Below are positions 51,735-60,980 of a stretch of 64,000 bases of DNA, piece by piece. The DNA lies in contig CACWXY010000012.1 of the NCBI GenBank assembly GCA_902764915.1, forward strand, positions 1-64,000. The letters run 5' to 3'. The notes beneath the pieces are model-generated. The model was not told where the DNA came from. It saw only the letters and a list, made by a program, of their open reading frames with translations, and searched no databases. This stretch comes from an uncultured Eubacteriales bacterium (GTDB lineage Bacteria > Bacillota > Clostridia > Christensenellales > Aristaeellaceae). Position 1 is the stretch's first letter. Each line of letters starts with the position of its first letter. A program made the position numbers and the translations under genes.

Positions 51735-52252
51735 ATGCAGCTGGCCATGCCGTACCAGCAGGTCCATGATTTCCCGCTCTGCATGGCAGAGGATGTATAT
51801 GCCAGATCCCCGGATTCGGACACAAGGTGTACCATCCCCAAGCGACGTTTTTTGACAGTGCTGAGGATGTCCGGCAAAACCTGGCATATCTCATATCCCA
51901 GCATATGAATCCCCGGAAGCGCAGTGCATCCCACCTTTACCCACAGGGACAGCCGAAACATCGGCTATGTCCAGTGCGTGCCCTGCAGCACGGATGCATG
52001 GGAGTTCAGCTATCATGCTGCAAAGAAATATACCGGGGCTATGCGACAGAAACGGTCCGCGCCTTTCTTCCGGAGATTACGGCTCTGAAAGGAATCCCGG
52101 GAGACGCATTCGGCATATGCCTGCTCAATAGCCTGGCCCGTCCTGTAAAGGCACGGTTCTGTCCCCCTTCCCCCTCTATGAAAGCCTCGGTTTCCTGCCA
52201 GGAAAGGACTCAGATGCTATGCAAAATGCTCTGGAAACGGGAGGTGCCATGA
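51735..52252 (+). pseudogene. Frameshifted GNAT acetyltransferase gene
   Basis: Pieces of one GNAT protein lie in three frames. Frame A (from 51735) gives MAEDVYARSPD. Frame B (51827 on) gives SAEDVRQNLAYLI and the acetyl-CoA motif YRGYATETVRAF, then AFGICLLNS. Frame C gives LYESLGFLPGKDS. Frame B returns for the end MLWKREVP and a stop at 52250-52252. At least three frameshifts are needed. The stop overlaps the next gene's ATG (ATGA at 52249-52252), so the two genes were once coupled. Confidence 0.75.
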
Positions 52253-53142
52253 AAGCCTTTTTTCATCTCCCCGGACTGTTTGAACACTATGCCCTCTACC
52301 GCGTTTTCCTGCCCCTGTTCTTCAGCCACAGAGAGTACTTCTATGACTTCTGTGAGATCGGCTCCCTCTACGGCGCCCCGGAGGGCTGTCTCTGGGGTGG
52401 CGGACGCGTTGGCTGCGGGCTGACAAGACCGGAAAAGGTCACTGCGCTGCTTCAGGAATACCATCTTTCTGGCCGGCTGACCTTCTCTAATTCACTTCTG
52501 CAGGAGAAGCATCTCAGCGATCAGACATGCAATGCGCTTTGCGCAATGTTTGAAAACAGCGGCCCCGTGCCAAACGGTGTCATCGTTGCCTCTGATCTTC
52601 TGCTTTCCTACCTGAAAGCCGCCTATCCCGGTCTGTACTTTGTCTCCTCCACCACCAAGGTACTGACCGATTTTGCGGAGCTGCGAAAAGAGCTTGATCG
52701 GGAAGATTTCGCTTTTGTGGTCCCGGATTTTCGGCTGAACAAGGCGTTCCCGCAGCTCGCTTCCCTCTCCGCGGCACAGAAGCAGAAAGTGGAATTTCTC
52801 TGCAATGAATGCTGCTGGTTCCATTGTCCCGAGCGAAAAGCGTGCTATGAGAATGTAAGTCGGAAAAACCTGGGAGAGAGTGTCCCGGATCACCGCTGCG
52901 CTTCCCCTGATGCCGCGCGCGGATATCGGTTTTCCGATGCCATGCGCAATCCAGGGTTTATTGGGATAGACGATATACAGCATAAATATATGCCTCTTGG
53001 ATTTTCTCAGTTCAAGATCGAGGGGCGCGGTCTGGGAAGCGCCGTAATCCTGGAGTTTCTTCTGCATTATCTGACCCGGCCTTCCTGTCAGCTGCAGGTG
53101 CGGGAAGCGCTGTACCTGGACAGTGATCTGGATCTGTTCTGA
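52249..53142 (+). CDS. Uncharacterised protein resembling U32-peptidase-type TIM barrels
   Basis: The 297-residue soluble protein has short barrel-like strands, a cysteine cluster near 185-205 (CNECCWFHCPERKAC) and FKIEGRG near the end. The last is reminiscent of the KIEGR motif of U32 peptidases and their RNA-modifying relatives, where cysteines carry an iron-sulfur site. The similarity is weak and the family is not certain. The ATG at 52249 follows GGGAGG; the frame upstream belongs to the GNAT pseudogene. It is about 100 bases before the glutaminase-like gene. Confidence 0.55.
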   Translation: MKAFFHLPGLFEHYALYRVFLPLFFSHREYFYDFCEIGSLYGAPEGCLWGGGRVGCGLTRPEKVTALLQEYHLSGRLTFSNSLLQEKHLSDQTCNALCAMFENSGPVPNGVIVASDLLLSYLKAAYPGLYFVSSTTKVLTDFAELRKELDREDFAFVVPDFRLNKAFPQLASLSAAQKQKVEFLCNECCWFHCPERKACYENVSRKNLGESVPDHRCASPDAARGYRFSDAMRNPGFIGIDDIQHKYMPLGFSQFKIEGRGLGSAVILEFLLHYLTRPSCQLQVREALYLDSDLDLF

Positions 53143-53241
53143 GTCATCAGAATGGGTTGTAACAAACTTTGTCCCACAGAAGGGAAAGCGGCTCCCTTCT
53201 CGAAATGTTCTTCCAGCTTGCAAGCAAAAGGAGGAATTTCC

Positions 53242-55170
53242 TTGGATCGACTGCCGGCTCTTCCCCTGATTGTCAATGATCCCTATTTTTCCCTCTGGGC
53301 GCCCGGTGACACGCTGACGGAAGCCGCCGTCATACACTGGAGCGGCCAGGAAAAACCGCTGAGCGGTCATATCATCATTGATGGGCAACGCTATGTCTAT
53401 CTCGGCAAAAGCAGCAGCCCTTCGCTTGTTACGCGGGACATCCGTGTCACACCGACGGCGACCACAGCGCTTATGGAAGCAGCCGGTGTATCACTGAGCG
53501 TACGTTTCTGGGCACCTGCTCTTATGGATGATCTGGATGCGCTGTCTACGCCGATTACCTATGTGGACTTTTCCTGCCATGCCACGGACGGATGTGCGCA
53601 CACCGTTGCGCTTACGTTTACAGCTTCGGAGGAGCTGTGTTATGAAGGCCGGGTTGCCCCGCCCCTGCACGGGGATACCTTCCGCATGGGTGAACTGTAT
53701 GTGGGCATGACAGGGCAGAGTCAGCAGCACGTGCTCGGCCACTCCGGCGATCACATCACCATTGACTGGGGCTATCTCTACATGGCCTCACCCCTTGCGG
53801 TGACCCGCCGGGAAGGTCACGGGCTCTCATGGTGCTGGAACAGTGAGGTATCAGATACACCGGTTTCCGCTTATCTGATGCTGGGCTATGACCCTGTAGC
53901 CGCCGTAAATTACTTCGGTGTGCCCTGCAAGCCCTGGGGCTTGCGGGACGGAAGTACGCTGCCTCAGAAGCTGACCGTCTTTGCCGGACTCCGGGATGAT
54001 TTCGCCGCGCGCTGCGCAGCGTTTGACGAGTCACTTCTCCAGACAGCTGCGCGCCTGGGCGGAGAGGACTACCGTCTCCTGGTATCCGCCGCTTACCGGC
54101 ACACGCTTGGCGCGCATGTGCTCATTGCCACGCCGGAGGGAGAGATGGCACTGCTGTCCAAGGAAAACGATTCCAACGGCTGCATTGGCACTGTGGACGT
54201 AAGCTACCCCTCCACGCCGCTTTTCCTGCGCTTCTGTCCCGAACTGGTGAACGCCCTGTGCCGCCCTGTTCTGCATTTCGCTTCCCTGCCTGTATGGGAA
54301 GAGGACTTCGCCCCGCACGACGTAGGGCGCTATCCCTATGCTACCGGTCAGGTGTATGCCGCCAGACGTCCTCTGCCCAATGGTCAGGTCCCTCTGCCCT
54401 TCTATCTGTATCCCGCCGGCTGTGACCTGTACGACACGCGGTACCAGATGCCCGTGGAAGAATGCGGGAACATGCTGATCATGCTGGAAACTGCCGTACA
54501 TTTCGGTGCTTCCGACGCACTGCTTCGCCAATATGCACCACTCCTGGAAAAGTGGGTGCGCTATCTGGAGACATACGGGGAAGATCCCGGTGAACAGCTG
54601 TGCACCGATGATTTTGCCGGTCATCTGGCACGCAATGTCAATCTGTCCGCCAAGGCCGTTATCGGAATCGCATGCTATGCGCGTATCCTTGCCCGCCTGG
54701 GACATACGGACGAAAGCCGGACGTATGCCGATAGGGCAAAGGCAATGGCGGAAAGCTGGCTCCTCCGCGCCGCCGGCGCAGAGGCTACAGCCCTTACCTT
54801 TGACGGAATCGGCTGGAGTATGAAGTACAACCTCATCTGGGACCGCGTTCTCTCTCTTCATCTCCTGCCGGAGGACTTCTACCGCCGCGAGACAGAGAGC
54901 TATCTCGCGCGCATGCACGCCTTTGGCCTGCCGCTGGATTCGCGCGCGGACTACACAAAATCCGACTGGCTGGTTTGGACAGCTTCCATGAGTCCGGACA
55001 TCGATGTCTTCCGCACACTGATCCATCCGCTGGCGGAAGCCCTTCGCCATACCCCGTCCCGTGTTCCCTTCTCCGACTGGTATGACACAAGGACAGGGCG
55101 ATATGTGGCCTTTATCGGGCGCAGTGTACAGGGCGGCATCTATATGCCGCTTCTGCTGCCAGCGACCTGA
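53242..55170 (+). CDS. Glutaminase A-like protein (DUF4964/DUF5127/DUF4965/DUF1793)
   Basis: The 642-residue protein follows the layout of fungal/bacterial gtaA-type proteins: an N-terminal stretch PLIVNDPYFSLWAPGD, a beta-sandwich (about 60-270), then an alpha/alpha barrel (about 300-640). The barrel has SKENDSNGCIGTVDVSYPS, PVEECGNMLIML, NVNLSAKAVIGIACYA and KSDWLVWTASMS. Fungal relatives hydrolyse glutamine, but many bacterial members sit in glycan loci and may be glycosidases. No signal peptide is present. The start is a TTG at 53242, 7 bases after AAAGGAGG; an upstream ATG at 53152 would put the ribosome site inside the gene. Confidence 0.8.
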   Translation: MDRLPALPLIVNDPYFSLWAPGDTLTEAAVIHWSGQEKPLSGHIIIDGQRYVYLGKSSSPSLVTRDIRVTPTATTALMEAAGVSLSVRFWAPALMDDLDALSTPITYVDFSCHATDGCAHTVALTFTASEELCYEGRVAPPLHGDTFRMGELYVGMTGQSQQHVLGHSGDHITIDWGYLYMASPLAVTRREGHGLSWCWNSEVSDTPVSAYLMLGYDPVAAVNYFGVPCKPWGLRDGSTLPQKLTVFAGLRDDFAARCAAFDESLLQTAARLGGEDYRLLVSAAYRHTLGAHVLIATPEGEMALLSKENDSNGCIGTVDVSYPSTPLFLRFCPELVNALCRPVLHFASLPVWEEDFAPHDVGRYPYATGQVYAARRPLPNGQVPLPFYLYPAGCDLYDTRYQMPVEECGNMLIMLETAVHFGASDALLRQYAPLLEKWVRYLETYGEDPGEQLCTDDFAGHLARNVNLSAKAVIGIACYARILARLGHTDESRTYADRAKAMAESWLLRAAGAEATALTFDGIGWSMKYNLIWDRVLSLHLLPEDFYRRETESYLARMHAFGLPLDSRADYTKSDWLVWTASMSPDIDVFRTLIHPLAEALRHTPSRVPFSDWYDTRTGRYVAFIGRSVQGGIYMPLLLPAT

Positions 55171-55178
55171 GTGCAAAC

Positions 55179-55224
55179 AAAAGCACCCGTCTGCCAGACA
55201 AGTGCCTGGCAGACGGGTGCTTTT
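55179..55224. terminator. Bidirectional terminator
   Basis: AAAAGCACCCGTCTGCCAG (55179-55197) pairs perfectly with CTGGCAGACGGGTGCTTTT (55206-55224). It ends the glutaminase-like gene and the convergent DUF2200 gene. Confidence 0.93.
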
Positions 55225-55572
55225 TTACCGAAACACTTTCTCCACCGGTTTTCCCTTGGCCAGTTCATCAATGAGCTTATCCAGCTGACGCACTTTTTTC
55301 ATCAGCGGGTCCGCAATGGTCTCCACCTGTACCCCGCAGACCTTTCCTGTGATCAGTGCTGCCCGAGGATGATAGGCTGGCGCTTCTGACAGAAAAGCGC
55401 CATAAGTGAGATCGGAAGAAAGCACTGTCTCGATCTGTTCCGGCGTATAGCCAGTCAGCCATGCGGTTACCGCATACACTTCCTCCCGTGTTCTTGCCTT
55501 TTTCTCCGCCTTCGCGATCAACGCCGCATACACACGGGAAAACGCCATGTCTACAACTGCTGCTCTTGGCAT
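55225..55572 (-). CDS. DUF2200-like small protein
   Basis: The 115-residue protein matches the DUF2200 pattern: MAFSRVYAALIAKAEKKARTREEV, WLTGYT, a mid LTYGAFLSEAP and ending QLDKLIDELAKGKPVEKVFR. It is soluble, and its function is unknown. GGAAGG lies upstream of the ATG at 55572. It stands alone. Confidence 0.82.
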   Translation of the reverse strand: MPRAAVVDMAFSRVYAALIAKAEKKARTREEVYAVTAWLTGYTPEQIETVLSSDLTYGAFLSEAPAYHPRAALITGKVCGVQVETIADPLMKKVRQLDKLIDELAKGKPVEKVFR

Positions 55573-56575
55573 GAATCAGATACCTTCCTTCTTTTTTCCT
55601 TCAAGCAATGAAAAACAGGGCAGACTGTACAGGAACAGCATCCAGCCTGCTGCAAGATGATTCCTGTACTGCATTTTTTTCATTGCGTTGTTCCCTTCGA
55701 TTCTGCGCTTCTCCCTGCAGGGAAAAAGCCTGACCCATCTGTTTTCCTGCATTTCCCTTTCTCAAGCATTATAACACAGCGAACGGCATGGCCTCTGTCT
55801 CATTCTCTTTTTCCCAACGGATTCATGCACATGCCCATCCCTTTCGGATTACAGGCACCTGTCTTCTCTGCCTGGTCTGTATACGCTTGCACCAGCTTTT
55901 TTCACAAGGCACAGAAACCGTCAGTCTTCTGAACAGCATCCCTCGGAACCAGGTATATGATGCCTGCTGTCTGCAGGCTATGGAAGTATGGCAGTATAAA
56001 GCGATCAGTCAAAAAACGTCTGAATAATGCCGGCTTTCCTCTGCTATCTGTGAAAAGACTGCAATCAACCGATAGAGCAGACACAGCATGCGGTCTCCAT
56101 GCAAAGGGGAAGGCCCATCAGATGCATTGTCGGAACAGTCTACTCTGCAGATGAACTGCGTAAAGGCAAACAACGAGGCGATATCTGATGCGACCGATAT
56201 CTGAACCGGCACAGCGCTTGCAAAGACAGGAAGCAAACACCATAGGTGAAATCAGAAACACTTTAAAGAAGCTTGAAGAAAAGCACAGCAAGGACTCCCC
56301 TGAGGATGTCGACAGCGGCATTGCTGCCCTTCCCTATGCCAGATCGAACGGGCCGCACATCAAAAAGCCAGCGAGAGGCAAATCCGCCATCGGCGGTATT
56401 ATCGATGAAAGGCAATGCAGTCTCCTTCAAGAGAACTTCCTTCCCCGTAACAAAGAGGCGCACAGCACTTCTGCAAAGCCCCGGCCTGCGTCTCCCATCT
56501 GCAAAAAAGGAAGGCAGAGAAGATGATACCCGGAAAAATGAATGGCACATTGACTTCCCCTTATTCAACTGGGTT
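55573..56575. other. Non-coding stretch with hairpin and debris
   Basis: About 1 kb shows no intact gene. GTACAGGAA (55627-55635) and TTCCTGTAC (55661-55669) form a hairpin with an inner CAGCA/TGCTG stem, followed by a T-tract, so it resembles a rightward terminator of a lost gene. The frame 56188-56526 is open but has no ribosome site or recognisable family. The whole stretch reads like decayed DNA. Confidence 0.5.
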
Positions 56576-56686
56576 TCATCGGCTTTCGCAGCAGCTCACT
56601 GTCTGTCTTGTCGCCAGCACGCACTGTGCCATTTTCTCCTGCGTAAGACCCTGTTTCTCCCGCATTAGCCCGAGAACATCCTTCAT
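56576..56686 (-). pseudogene. Truncated XRE (Cro/CI)-type helix-turn-helix fragment
   Basis: From an ATG at 56686 the minus strand encodes 36 residues: LMREKQGLTQEKMAQ, then ATRQTVS. This is the first part of an XRE helix-turn-helix, where RQTVSKWE is the common continuation. Here SCCESR and a TGA follow. An intact DNA-binding domain needs about 20 more residues. The ATG is preceded by AAGGCGACTGG, a poor ribosome site. Confidence 0.6.
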
Positions 56687-56876
56687 TTCCAGTCGCCTTG
56701 CCTTCGCTTTCTGAACATTTTCTGGCGCAGATGGCACACCAGAGGCTCTTTCGCGCCATCAGTTTGCCGTTTCTTTCTCCCGTTCCCGACCTGTCTGCGC
56801 TCCTTCCCGGACCATGGAAAAGAAAAATGTCATTGCGAAAGTATCGGACTGCAGGCGCCTCCAGCCTGCGCATTTC

Positions 56877-56906
56877 TTGACAATTCCCGAGTTATGCATG
56901 TACAAT
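56877..56906 (+). promoter_or_regulatory. Promoter of the Ig-repeat membrane protein
   Basis: A perfect TTGACA (56877-56882), 18 bases, then TACAAT (56901-56906), giving a leader of about 70 bases. The 56687-56981 gap holds this promoter and the palindrome at 56962. Confidence 0.7.
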
Positions 56907-56961
56907 AAACTGTAATAATTTGATCTTGTCCCGCCTGGTTTTTCTGGAAGGGAAAGGAGGT

Positions 56962-56977
56962 CGGGCACGCGTGCCCG
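56962..56977. promoter_or_regulatory. Palindrome between ribosome site and start codon
   Basis: CGGGCACGCGTGCCCG is a perfect 16-base palindrome between AAAGGAGG (56953-56960) and the ATG at 56982. As RNA it folds to a six-pair stem with a CGCG loop, shortening the 21-base spacing to a normal one. It could also be a DNA operator. Confidence 0.55.
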
Positions 56978-56981
56978 GACA

Positions 56982-58721
56982 ATGCATATGAAACGCAAAC
57001 TATGGGCTTTCCTTCTCGGCATCTGCTGCCTGATGCTTCTTTCAGGATTAGCGCTTTCCGAAGAGTCCAATCCTTTGAAAGTTGCCATGCAGCTGAGCAA
57101 CAGCACATTTACGGAGCCCGAGGAAATCACCGTTTCCATCCGCATCTCCAATGCAGGCGACTCAGCACTGCCAGGGCCTGTCACACTGTACTACTCCAAC
57201 GGGGACGCAGTTGAGGATTTCGGGGAACCTGTTCTGGAAGCCGGCGCTTCCAAGTCCTGGAGCGGACCTGTCATGGTCACGCAGGAGATGCTGGATGCAG
57301 GTAAGATCACCTTCCGCGTGCGCTACAGTCTTCTTAATGACGCCGGTGAAGCGGTGCAGCGCTCCCGCAATTTTTCCAAGGAGATCACGTACAGCGGCGG
57401 TGTCGCCTCCATTGAAGTCAACCGCACCATCTCCCCGACCACGGCCGGAAAAGGCCATGAGGTCAGCATTACCTACGATGTGGTCAATACCGGTACGGTG
57501 GACGTAAAGGATGTCACCATCACGGAAAACAAGTCCATCTCCGCCTCCAGCGGTGTAATCGCACAGGTCGCAGCCGGACAGAAGGCCTCCTATGTATTTA
57601 AAGTCGCCATGGGAACGCAGGACCTGACCAGTCAGGCCACGATCTCCTATACAGCCGGCGGACACACGGAAACCCTGACCAAAGAGCCTGCCACCATACG
57701 ATATGGCGAGATTAATCTCAAGGCAACCCTGACAAGCGACAAGAAAGGCGGCCTGCCCGGGGATAAGATAAAGCTGTCCCTGCGCCTGGGCAATTCCGGA
57801 AAAAAAGACTATGTGAACATTCGCGTCACTGATCCCACATTAGGTGAGGTCTTCAGCGGAGAAACGGCGACAGCCGGCCACTCCATTATTCTGGAAAAAG
57901 AGATCGAAATCCAGGAGACATGCGATTATCAGTTCACGGTCACGGCAACCGAAGATGGCGGACAGGAGATAGAAACCACCTCCGACCGCATTACCATTAC
58001 CGCCGTCACAGCCGACCAGGTCGTCAGCCTTGACGTGCGCGCCGAGGCCGACCGCGATACGGTCTATCAGCTGCCTGGGACTGTACGCTTTAAGGTGTAT
58101 GTCACCAACAACTCCGCTCTGGACGTAAAGGATGTGGATGTCACCGCCTCCGGCGTGCGTCTGTACACATTCCCAAGCATTCTCTCCGGCGAAACCCGTG
58201 AGTTTACCCGGGACGTGGATGTGTCCATGGCAGGCCAGTACCAGTTCGTCGCGCAGACCCAGAACCAGCTGGGTGATTCTGTCTCCTTTGAGAGCAATAT
58301 TATCCGCATCGCCTATACGGCACCGACGGAAGTGCCTACAGAAGCACCAATCATTACACCGCCTGTACCGGTTCTGGAAAATCTGCCCACGGAAGAGGAC
58401 TTGCCGGAAACCCTGAATCTTCTGGAAAAGGTGTTGCATATCGCATTCTTTGTTCTTCTGGGCATCTTTGCCATTCTCCTTGTGCTGGTCATAATTGCTC
58501 TCAGCCGCCGTGCCGCTGTCCGCGCCAATGCGGAAAAGCCGATTGATTCTCTGGAGCGCGTCGGAAGCCGGGATTACATATCGCCCGCGTCCACGGACAA
58601 ACAGTCATTCCCAGAAGAAGAAACAGAAAATACACCGGCACAGGATGCACCGGAGGAAACCAAGGAAAAGCCTGAGACACCACATCGCCGGCACCACGAA
58701 GAGGATGCCACCAAGGCCTGA
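56982..58721 (+). CDS. Cell-surface protein with CARDB-like Ig repeats and membrane anchor
   Basis: The 579-residue protein has a signal peptide (about 1-27, ending LALSE) and four beta-sandwich repeats of about 100 residues (30-135, 138-235, 238-335, 340-445). Recurring phrases include ISNAGDSAL, VVNTGTVDVKDVT, LGNSGKKDY and VTNNSALDVKDV, as in CARDB/DUF11 domains. A Pro/Thr/Glu linker (PTEVPTEAP) leads to a membrane segment (about 478-502) and a 75-residue charged cytoplasmic tail. It likely scaffolds something at the surface. Either the ATG at 56982 or that at 56988 could start translation. Confidence 0.78.
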   Translation: MHMKRKLWAFLLGICCLMLLSGLALSEESNPLKVAMQLSNSTFTEPEEITVSIRISNAGDSALPGPVTLYYSNGDAVEDFGEPVLEAGASKSWSGPVMVTQEMLDAGKITFRVRYSLLNDAGEAVQRSRNFSKEITYSGGVASIEVNRTISPTTAGKGHEVSITYDVVNTGTVDVKDVTITENKSISASSGVIAQVAAGQKASYVFKVAMGTQDLTSQATISYTAGGHTETLTKEPATIRYGEINLKATLTSDKKGGLPGDKIKLSLRLGNSGKKDYVNIRVTDPTLGEVFSGETATAGHSIILEKEIEIQETCDYQFTVTATEDGGQEIETTSDRITITAVTADQVVSLDVRAEADRDTVYQLPGTVRFKVYVTNNSALDVKDVDVTASGVRLYTFPSILSGETREFTRDVDVSMAGQYQFVAQTQNQLGDSVSFESNIIRIAYTAPTEVPTEAPIITPPVPVLENLPTEEDLPETLNLLEKVLHIAFFVLLGIFAILLVLVIIALSRRAAVRANAEKPIDSLERVGSRDYISPASTDKQSFPEEETENTPAQDAPEETKEKPETPHRRHHEEDATKA

Positions 58722-58730
58722 GACTTCATG

Positions 58731-58757
58731 CCCCTGCGAAAAACGCAGGGGTTTTCT
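58731..58757 (+). terminator. Terminator of the Ig-repeat protein gene
   Basis: CCCCTGCG (58731-58738) pairs with CGCAGGGG (58744-58751), followed by TTTTCTT. Confidence 0.85.
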
Positions 58758-58837
58758 TGCATCGGGACAGGTAAAGTGCTATAACACGCCAGCATGGCGA
58801 TTTGCGTCATGAAACTCATGGAAATCGAGGCACTTCT

Positions 58838-60205
58838 ATGGCACGCTCTCCCGTTAGGGAACTCACACAGGGCAATCCGCTGAAACTGATTCTCGGGTTT
58901 GCCGCACCGCTTCTTTTCGGCTTTCTCTTTCAGCAGCTGTACAGTTTTGTCGACACAGCCATTGTCGGTCGCTATCTCGGTGCCAACAGCCTGGCCGCCG
59001 TGGGCGATACCGGCTCCATCAACTTTCTGATTCTGGGCTTCTGTCAGGGATTCTGTGCTGGCTTTTCCATTCCTGTCTCCCAGTGTTTCGGAGCCAGGGA
59101 CTACGGTAAGCTCCGCCAGTACACTGCCAACGCTGTATACCTGGGCGCGGCTCTGAGCCTGTGCATGGCCTTTCTTGCTACTGCGCTGTGCCCGGTCATG
59201 CTGCGTCTGATGAATACACCAGAGGAAATTCTGCCGGAAGCTGTCGCTTATATCCGGGTGGTCTTTGCAGGGATTCCCGCCACTATCCTGTATAACCTTT
59301 CCTCCGGTATTCTGCGCGCGCTGGGAGACAGCAAAACACCTGTCTATTACCTGATCATGGCCTCTCTGATCAATATTGTCCTGGACCTTGTGCTGATCCT
59401 CTATGTGCATATGGGGGTAGCGGGTGCCGCCGTTGCCACTGTCGTTTCCCAGCTTCTGGCCGGGATTGGCTGTGTGATTACCATGAAACGGCACTTTCCC
59501 ATTCTGCATCTGTCTGCAGAAGACCGTGTACTGCGGCTCGGTCTGATCCGTGAACTGGCGGGAATCGGATTGCCTATGGGACTGCAGTACATGATTACTG
59601 CGGTGGGCTCTGTCATCGTACAGTGGTCCGTAAACGCACTGGGCGTTGTGTCTGTCGCTGCCGTTGCCGCCGGCAGCCGCATCAGCATGTTCTTCTGCTG
59701 CGTATTCGACACACTAGCCACCACCATGGCCACCTTTGCCGGCCAGAACCTGGGTGCCAGAAAACTGTCCCGTATTACGGAAGGTCTCCGCAGTGCCGGC
59801 ATCATCGGAATCATCTATTGTGTGACCACACTGGGAATCATCCTGCTCTTTGACCGCTACCTGATCGGACTGTTTGTAAACAGTACATCTGACCCGGAAG
59901 TGCTGGCCCTGGCCTGTCGGTATCTTCGATTGAACAGTCTGTTCTATATTCCGCTGCTGTTTGTCAATATTGTCCGTCTTACCATACAGGGCATGGGTTA
60001 TACTCAGATTGCCATGCTGGCCGGTGTCTTTGAGATGGTCGCACGTACCACGGTAGCACTCTTTTTGGTGCCGCGTCTCGGGTTCACCGGTGCCTGCCTG
60101 GCCAACCCTGCCGCCTGGATCATGGCGGACCTCTTCCTCTTTCCCTGCTATTTCCATGTCATGCATATGGTACGTCAGCGTCTGCATGAGCCGAAAAGCA
60201 CCTGA
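58838..60205 (+). CDS. MATE-family exporter
   Basis: This 455-residue protein with twelve membrane segments is the third MATE exporter of the window. It shows GFLFQQLYSFVDTAIVGRYLGA, FSIPVSQCFGARD and TFAGQNLGARK. The ATG at 58838 follows CGAGGC; a TTG at 58802 would add 12 residues but has no ribosome site. It resembles the protein encoded at 45201 more than that at 31834. Confidence 0.9.
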   Translation: MARSPVRELTQGNPLKLILGFAAPLLFGFLFQQLYSFVDTAIVGRYLGANSLAAVGDTGSINFLILGFCQGFCAGFSIPVSQCFGARDYGKLRQYTANAVYLGAALSLCMAFLATALCPVMLRLMNTPEEILPEAVAYIRVVFAGIPATILYNLSSGILRALGDSKTPVYYLIMASLINIVLDLVLILYVHMGVAGAAVATVVSQLLAGIGCVITMKRHFPILHLSAEDRVLRLGLIRELAGIGLPMGLQYMITAVGSVIVQWSVNALGVVSVAAVAAGSRISMFFCCVFDTLATTMATFAGQNLGARKLSRITEGLRSAGIIGIIYCVTTLGIILLFDRYLIGLFVNSTSDPEVLALACRYLRLNSLFYIPLLFVNIVRLTIQGMGYTQIAMLAGVFEMVARTTVALFLVPRLGFTGACLANPAAWIMADLFLFPCYFHVMHMVRQRLHEPKST

Positions 60206-60275
60206 AAGCAGTATGCCTTCCCGGCACCGGCGCCATTGTACTCTGTAAGATATGGTTTGATTCCATGGAGGACAT

Positions 60276-60968
60276 ATGAAAATCCTTTTTTTGGCTGATC
60301 TGCACGGAAACATGCCCGCCACCCGTGCCATGGAAAAAGCCATTACACACCTTGCACCGGATACCGTTTATTTTCTCGGAGACGCCGTCGGCAAGGGACC
60401 TGAAAGCCGAGCAACCTGCGACTGGGTGCGCACACACTGCGATTCCTTTATCGGTGGGAACTGGGACTACGGCATTGGCGGAAAGGAGTTTCCGGCTGAC
60501 GGCTATTACTGGAACCAGCTGGGCGAAGAGCGCTTGCAGTGGCTGAACAGTCTCCCCCGGGAAGCAGAGCTGACACTGGGACAGCTGCGTTTCCGTCTCT
60601 TTCACGGACGTCCCGTCACAGGACTCATGCATGTGCATACCGACAATGCGGAACTGAATGCCACGCTGCGGCGGGGAGACGACGTGTTTGACGGCGTCAT
60701 ATTTGCCGACAGTCACCGTCCCTTTATCCGAACACTGGACCATGGCTATATCTTGAACACAGGCAGTGTCGGTAATTCCCTGGGTGTGCCCCGCGCGCAT
60801 GCGCTGCTTCTTTCCTGGGACGGCGGCAACGAAGATCCGCTGCTGTTCACAGTCCTTTCCCTGCCCTATGACAATCAGGAGGCGGCACGGATTGCGGCTA
60901 TGGATCCGGAACTTCCCTTCCGGGATGCTTACATTCATGAAATCACTACCGGGGTCTATTCCCGCTGA
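60276..60968 (+). CDS. Metallophosphoesterase (YfcE-like)
   Basis: The 230-residue protein shows calcineurin-like ligands: D8 and H10 (ADLHGN), D36 (LGDAVGKGP), N62 (GGNWD), a His in LFHGRP and ADSHRP in place of the usual GHTH. It is a distinct paralogue of the protein encoded at 4219 and lacks its C-terminal tail. GGAGGACAT precedes the ATG. It lies 12 bases before the pseudoprotease-like gene. Confidence 0.85.
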   Translation: MKILFLADLHGNMPATRAMEKAITHLAPDTVYFLGDAVGKGPESRATCDWVRTHCDSFIGGNWDYGIGGKEFPADGYYWNQLGEERLQWLNSLPREAELTLGQLRFRLFHGRPVTGLMHVHTDNAELNATLRRGDDVFDGVIFADSHRPFIRTLDHGYILNTGSVGNSLGVPRAHALLLSWDGGNEDPLLFTVLSLPYDNQEAARIAAMDPELPFRDAYIHEITTGVYSR

Positions 60969-60980
60969 AGGAGGTATACT

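Noticed and set aside
56188-56526. 112-codon plus-strand frame
   Set aside because: No ribosome site and no family; charged composition could arise by chance. Left as part of the debris region.
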